Assembly: GCA_964019415.1 (NCBI GenBank)
Contig: OZ025875.1
Span: forward strand, 7,547,306-7,611,305
Origin: Ianthella basta
Taxonomy: Eukaryota > Porifera > Demospongiae > Verongiida > Ianthellidae
Direction of reading: 5' to 3'
DNA: 64,000 bases
This document shows positions 58,543 to 64,000 of the stretch, one piece after another. The number at the start of each line of letters is the position of its first letter. The first letter of the stretch is position 1. The translations under genes and the position numbers were made by a program. The notes under the pieces are model-generated. The model was not told where the DNA came from. It ran no database searches and was given only the letters and a program-made list of their open reading frames with translations.

Positions 58543-60468
58543 ATGGCGTTGAATTTGGAGGATGAGACTCTCGGTGGTTGGCGAAAGCGGTGGGAAGACG
58601 GGAAAGCTGGCTGGCACAAGACTGTTGTGAACCCGTAAGTTGTCGAGTGAGCATACAATGTTAGCCGAGCGAGTTAGCTGCGTCGTACGTAAGTTGACAT
58701 TAGCACTCCGGGGAATGACTCTGGTGTAGTTTTAAACCATAGTGCTGTTCATATTAGTGTGCCCGTGTTGCGTCGTCTAAAGGTTTAGGCAAACAGCGGG
58801 TGAAACGGAACACCATAGCTTCAGCTGGCTCTCATCACAGTCACTACTTCAGCTGGCTTTCATCACAGTCACTACTTCAGCTGGCTCTCATCACAGTCAC
58901 TACTTCAGCTGGTTTAGCTAGTTCGCTACATTGTATGGTTTCCCCTTCAGGACAAGGCTTGTATCCATGGGGACCTGGTGTCTATGTGCTATGTGCAGTG
59001 TGGTATTTGGGGGTTAGTGGCAGTGTTCGTTGCTTAGGAACTTGCTGAAGGCTTCTCATTGGAGTTTCCACTCCCCCCTCTGTCCCTCTTTACTCTATAT
59101 ATGCCCATGTTGTTGTTGTCCAGGTCGCTTAGCAAGCACTTTCATGCCTTACTGGAGAGGACTGTGTGTGGGGAAGACAAGACTAAAGGTGACCAACATA
59201 GTCCCAGTTCCATCCGGATACTGGTACCACTGTGTGGAAAGACAGTTGACATGATGTGGTAAGTGCGGTTACAGGTGCACAAGACGCAATATGTACTGGT
59301 GTTGGGGTGAGCTGATACTTGAGGTTGCCAGATTCCCTATGTTTGTGGTGTATGAATCATAGGGGGATGCCGTATTCCCCAATGAAATTCTTTCTGGAGT
59401 GCCAGATGCCAATGTTTACAGGGGATGCCTAAATCCCTAGGGGATGCTATATTCCCCAATGAAATTCTCTCTGGAGTGCCAGATGCTGATGTTTTCAGGG
59501 GATGCCTAAATCCCTAGGGGATGCCATATTCTCCAGTGAAATTCTCTGTGGAGTGCCGGATGCCAATGTTATCAGGGGATGCCTAAATCCCTAGGGGATG
59601 CCATATTCCCCAGTGAAATTCTCTCTGGAGTGCCAGATGCTGATGTTTTCAGGGGATGCCTAAATCCCTAAGGGATGCCATATTCCCCAGTGAAATTCTC
59701 TCTGGGGTGCCAGATGCCAATGTTTTCAGGGGATGCCTAAATCCCTAGGGGATGCCATATTCCCCAATGAAGTTCACTCAGGAGTGCTGGTTCCCTGTAT
59801 TTAGTGTAGCCAACTCTAGACAGTGTTCAAGGTATACAGTATGCTATAGTTGTCACAAATGGCCACCCATCCTAATCTTAAGAGGATGACTAACAATAAC
59901 TCAGAGTTAAGTCAGATGGCACTATATATCTCATTCTCTAGTTTCCCCATCCACTTGCCCTTATAGTGAGTCATTCCATGGTATGTACTGTTGGGTCATT
60001 CAATAGTAGTAGAGACAATATTGGAGCTGTCTTGTATGTATGGCCCCCTTCCTTCAGGCTTGCTGAAGCTGGTCATGAGGTGGTGGGTGTTGAGTTTTCT
60101 GAGCTAGCAGTGAAGGAATTCTTTACTGAGAACAGTCTACCATTTGAACATGAGCAGGTTGGAAAGTTGGTACGATACAAGGTGAGTTTGATGTATTGCA
60201 TACTTCACTGGCCGGGAGTACTCTGCATTATACTGTTCCATCAGTTTTATATATACCTTTCTCCCCATCCCTCTCATTCCACTCCTCCATTCCACTCCCT
60301 CCAACCTCCTCCCCTCGACCCCCACCTCCATTCCCTCCCTTCCCCTTCACCCCTCCCACCTCCCCCTCCTCAGTGTACAGATGTGTCAAGGAAGGTGGAA
60401 TTATGGCAAGGAGACATGTTTGAATGTTCTAGGTATGTAAGTGATTGGTGTGTACACGTGCGTGCATG

Positions 60469-60499
<31 letters not shown>

Positions 60500-61510
60500 A
60501 GAGTGTGCACTATGTATGTAACACGGTATATATATGTACATTCTCTCTCCAAACAAGTGTCACACATCTTTGACCATGTGCTTATGGCCACCATGAATGA
60601 ATCCAATAGCCTGCTCTTCACTATTGGTCAGTGTAGTTCAATGTTGTCTGGCCCTCTCTTGTTGAAGCCCAAATAGGATTGATGAATATTTGAACATACA
60701 GTAACGTTACTATGACACTGTATGTGATCACGTTGGTACCATCTCCAGCACTGCTAATGCTATTGATGCTGCCACCACACACACCTGACATTGTGGTCGG
60801 TACATGCAAACATGCATCTGGTATGTTACGTACATGCAGTGACAACGTTGGCCATTTTGATGCTGTGTGGGATCGTGGCAGTATGGTGGCAGTGAATGTC
60901 GGGGACAGAAAGAGGTTTGGTCACATGCACGTCATGCAGATAGCAATAGGCATGAACTGGTCAGTCAACTACTCCTTCCATCTGTTGTCTTGTGCATTAG
61001 TTGAGTGCACTGTTCTAACTGCAGCAATATTGCTATCCTCACTATACGTGTGCTCCCTTGAGTCCTACGCACATTTGTCTGCTGCCCTTACTGGCTACCT
61101 CCTCCTGTTTCTCACTCACTGCTCAGGTATGGGGACCTCATCCTCTCCGTCCTTGTACCAAAAGGAGCCGTCTTGATGTCCTCCTTTGACTATAACCAAG
61201 AGGAGAGACTGATAGCACCATTCTCCATCCCAGGTCCAATGCTGCAGCAGCTCTGGGGTCAGTCCTGCAGCTCTCTATGAAGCTGTAGAGAGACCATAGA
61301 TCTGTAGTAGTTGGTGCAGTTTCTCTCTAGTTTAATGTCGAAGGGATGTTCATGTTGTTTGCCCCTTGTTCCTCCCTGTCAGGTCAGACCTGCTCACTTG
61401 AGCTGTTGGAGACTCGCGACTTGTTTAAAGAGAATGCAGAGAAATACCACAAAGCATGGGGGCTGAGCAGAATGGATGAAGTGGTTTACATCATCCAGAA
61501 GATGTCCTGA
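58543..61510 (+). CDS. TPMT-4: thiopurine S-methyltransferase-like enzyme
   Basis: Seven exons: 58543-58634, 59124-59258, 60058-60181, 60374-60432, 60840-60914, 61127-61257, 61383-61510; 247 aa. The start (MALNLEDETLGGWRKRWEDG) has two more residues than TPMT-2/3, as in TPMT-1. An ATG five bases upstream is out of frame. The SAM loop ILVPLCGKTVDMMW and FDAVWDRGSMVAVNVGDRKR are intact. Exon 6 begins RYGDLI where the others have RYVDLI. Exons 2-4 and 7 are almost identical to TPMT-2, while introns 1 and 2 are distinct and contain two minisatellites. Part of intron 4 (around 60555-60650) is conserved with TPMT-2 and -3. Confidence 0.92.
58817..58918. repeat. 30-bp tandem repeat in TPMT-4 intron 1
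   Basis: About 3.3 copies of a unit containing CTTCAGCTGGCTCTCATCAC. Confidence 0.93.
59363..59790. repeat. ~77-bp tandem minisatellite in TPMT-4 intron 2
   Basis: Five copies plus a partial one. The unit contains GGGGATGCCATATTCCCCAG and a second GGGGATGCCTAAATCCC. Each unit has short inverted segments (GGGGA...TCCCC) able to form small hairpins. Confidence 0.93.
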
Positions 61511-62726
61511 TGACCGCTACTTGGAATAGTGCTTTGCTTTCAGTTTTTGTATTACTTCCCTGCACCAACATCACATTTATATCCAGCTAGCTATTTTTTT
61601 TATTTTTCCAAAGTTTATTTACCATTTCCTCATAGGCGCCGCAAATTTGACGGTTGCTTAACATTTTTGTAGCTATTTATGCGCTAATGCTTACTATATG
61701 ACTATATATGGTTTTACATGGCATCAAAGGTGTATATAGCTAGTGGCAAGCTGGAGTACACGTCTGATGCAAGAGGTTTATATAATATATAGTTCAGCTA
61801 GTACACAATAGTATATTTCTGCTTGTGGTCGCACAGCGAGGGTGGGGCTGTATTCTAGTGGTTAGTGCTTAGGCCTACTGCCTTGTAGTCTGCTATAATG
61901 AGTATATGTGAAGCTAGGCCCATAAGCTCCCAGGGGTGCACATGTGGAATTTGAAGGGGTGAATTTTGGTTAGTTGTATTGCGTAGCAACCACACTTGCT
62001 CTCATGTGATTGCTTCCTTTGGTGTCAGTAGGGGAAGGATCATGTCCACGTATCAGTAGATTGAGTCAGCAATAGGAGATGGTAGCAGCGAAGGGCAGCA
62101 GAGGACTCGTGGGTGAATATGATATATGAGTTACCCACTGTTCATAATATAAGAGATATAGAAGGAGTTACTGTTTGTGCCCATTTCTAGCTGCATGTTT
62201 GAAGTGCATGTAACCAAACCTTTGCACACTTTAATATAGTACACATTAATCAGCTTCTAATTGCATTAATTAGCTGTTGTGATATTGAAGGAATAAGTTA
62301 TACTGATTAGATGAAGATATTGTACATTCTGTACTTCTTATGCCCAGTGCAACTACACATTGATGGATATACTTTATAATGATGCACGCACACAGCTTCA
62401 CAAAACATAAATTTGTGTGCACACACGTGTCTTCCTCCCAGCAACAGCTATAGAGCATATGGCCAGGTCACACTTAACTGAAGACTGGTCAAGCAATATT
62501 AATCTTGCCAGCAGCATCTCCATCTCACTCACTGCTACATAAAACATGTTTAGTGTACATGTGGGATAAAATGAACTCCATAGCACCGCCAACAAAATCT
62601 GAATGCTACAATTTGAAACAAGTGCTCTAATAAAGCAACAAACTACATGCAATCTAGCTAGTTACCGCCACACACTGCACAAACTAAATAATGGGTGGTC
62701 TCTGTGCTACAGCTGCTGCTCTGTGT
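61511..62726. other. Convergent spacer TPMT-4 to TPMT-5
   Basis: 1.2 kb, AT-rich, both flanking genes point into it. No exon or RNA gene seen. Confidence 0.5.
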
Positions 62727-63832
62727 TCATTTATTCTTTTGTATCAAAAAGTACACTTTATCACATGGTCCTACATCCCACTCAGCAAAGTGCTCAGGGA
62801 ACTCCACCTTGGGATCCAGTGCCTCCAACAACTCCACCTTACACACTCCTCCTGAGGAAAGGGGAGGGACAAGGAAGGGAAGGGGGAGGGACCAGGGAGG
62901 TGTGAACAGGAGGGTAAATGTCAGATGGAGAGAGGGAGGGGAGGAAAGTACAACTAGCCCCGTTTACACTAGCAAGTTCAACCTGTTCGGAATGCGAATT
63001 AACTAAATCCGGGTTAAGTGTAAACGTGCTAATCCAGGTACGAAATCGGTTTAACTAAACCACCTTCGGAGGTGGGTTAGAAACCGGTTCAACTAATCCA
63101 GTTGTCAGTGTAAACGCCGTAAAACGGTTTGCGGAAGTGTCTTACCTCTGTTGTCGTTCAGCGATACCTCCGCCGACAGGAGAAGCGTCTCGAGTACAAT
63201 TTCGACGCGCTGGGTGGACCGCTTAACTCCTAGGCTAATCCGTCCAGGCGGCTCTAAACAGTTTTACGTAATTGAGTGTAAACGCACGTAACAGCGGTTC
63301 GAAAGCGGTTTAACTAAAATCGGTTTCGACCCACTTGGCTAGTGTAAACGGGGCTACTGAGTGGAAGAATCACCTTCACACAGGGCTAAGCCTTCCTGGC
63401 AAACGGAAATGTCAACACACCACTCACGTCACTGTCTGAATCCTACTACTGTGTGTGCGTGTGTGTATACATACTATGTACAGTACAAGTACCTACCAAA
63501 GTGTTTCTGTAGAAGAGGAGTGTCAATAGAGAAGGGTGCCTCCAGCCATCTTTTCTGATCATACCGAATGCCTCCCATCAAAATGGCTGCCCCAGGTTTC
63601 ATTAAACTGAGCAGGATATCTGCAAACCTGGCAGAGTGGGACAGGGGAGGGCACACTCACTTTGAGGTGGTCATTGTACGCATGGCTGTGCAGACAATGT
63701 GTGTACATGTACGTGTGTCTGTGTGTGCACATGTGGATGTTCACTATATGTGTTTACTTCTGCCTGTCTCCGATGTTAATGACCACAAAGCTAGCTTCGT
63801 CCCAAACTGCATCAAACTGCCCCAGTGCCTCA
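62727..63832 (-). CDS. TPMT-5: divergent TPMT-like gene, last three exons only
   Basis: Three exons in transcript order: 63832-63758, 63627-63497, 62851-62727. They correspond to exons 5, 6 and 7 of the plus-strand copies, with the same phases (2, 2, 1) and near-equal lengths (75, 131, 125 nt). Earlier exons lie beyond the right edge. Recognisable: FDAVWDEASFVVINIGDRQK (exon 5), PGAAILMGGIRYDQ with EAPFSI (exon 6), and HFAEWD with KVYFLIQKNK before the stop (exon 7). It is far more diverged than the four plus-strand copies. WDEA replaces the WDRG of the others, so substrate or activity may differ. The exon 5 donor (GTAAAC) is weak but keeps the phase. A 402-bp element sits in the exon 6-7 intron. 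Confidence 0.85.
62955..63356. mobile_element. 402-bp MITE-like element with TA target site, in TPMT-5 intron
   Basis: Terminal inverted repeats of about 19-24 bp beginning TAGCCCCGTTTACACTAGC at both ends, consistent with a TA target duplication (Tc1/mariner- or PIF-like; which one is undecided). GTGTAAACG-type motifs recur inside. Non-coding. Confidence 0.88.
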
Positions 63833-63874
63833 CTGAGTGGGAGGAGAGATATCATACAGACCAGTTTACAGTGG

Positions 63875-64000
<126 letters not shown>

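Noticed and set aside
59966-60676. 236-aa plus-strand open frame
   Set aside because: It is TPMT-4 exon 3 read on into intron; the true exon ends at the GTGAGT after 60181.

Overview
The window is animal (metazoan) nuclear DNA. The genes are intron-rich with GT/AG splice sites, the receptors are built from immunoglobulin (Ig) and fibronectin type III (FN3) modules, and microsatellites, minisatellites and small hairpin transposons are common. The style (compact genes, an expanded Ig/FN3 receptor family, a tandem thiopurine S-methyltransferase array) suggests an early-branching animal, most likely a demosponge. That is an inference from style, not from a diagnostic marker. All gene models below were built by hand from splice sites, reading phase and paralogue comparison.

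Region 1 (1-44,842, all minus strand) is a tandem array of related single-pass membrane receptors. Reading 5' to 3' on the minus strand, from high to low coordinate, the genes are called A (43.6-44.8 kb), B (38.3-41.3), C (35.5-37.0), D (32.3-33.5), E (25.6-31.7), F (20.5-25.2), G (18.4-19.8), H (13.1-17.3), I (9.0-11.9), J (5.1-8.4), K (a relic, 3.4-4.7) and L (1-2.8, running off the left edge). The full plan is signal peptide, Ig, a second cysteine-pair module, FN3, FN3, sometimes a Ser/Thr-rich stalk, one membrane helix, and a tyrosine-rich tail. Every internal intron falls in phase 1, so modules can be added, lost or skipped without a frameshift. Several unrelated tail types carry paired YxxL/I/V motifs at ITAM-like spacing: x9 in B, C, D, H, I and the K relic, x6 in E and F. 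A, C and D have a signal peptide, membrane helix and tail but almost no ectodomain. G has one Ig and a short tail without tyrosine. The set resembles an immune or self/non-self receptor complex with activating, decoy and adaptor-like members.

Region 2 (45.9-64 kb) is a thiopurine S-methyltransferase (TPMT)-like array. Four complete 7-exon genes lie on the plus strand (247, 245, 245 and 247 aa; TPMT-1 to -4). A fifth, divergent, partial gene lies on the minus strand at the right edge. Between TPMT-3 and TPMT-4 sits a minus-strand receptor (M, 56.0-57.6 kb) with an unrecognised ectodomain and a C-terminal YQPI-x8-YYYI motif at canonical ITAM spacing.

Small non-autonomous elements are scattered through introns. 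They include a 550-bp foldback with a 16-bp target duplication in gene H, an 8-bp-TSD element that duplicated the splice donor of TPMT-1 exon 1, a 402-bp TA-flanked element in TPMT-5, and several 100-330 bp hairpins. No rRNA, tRNA or CRISPR array was seen.
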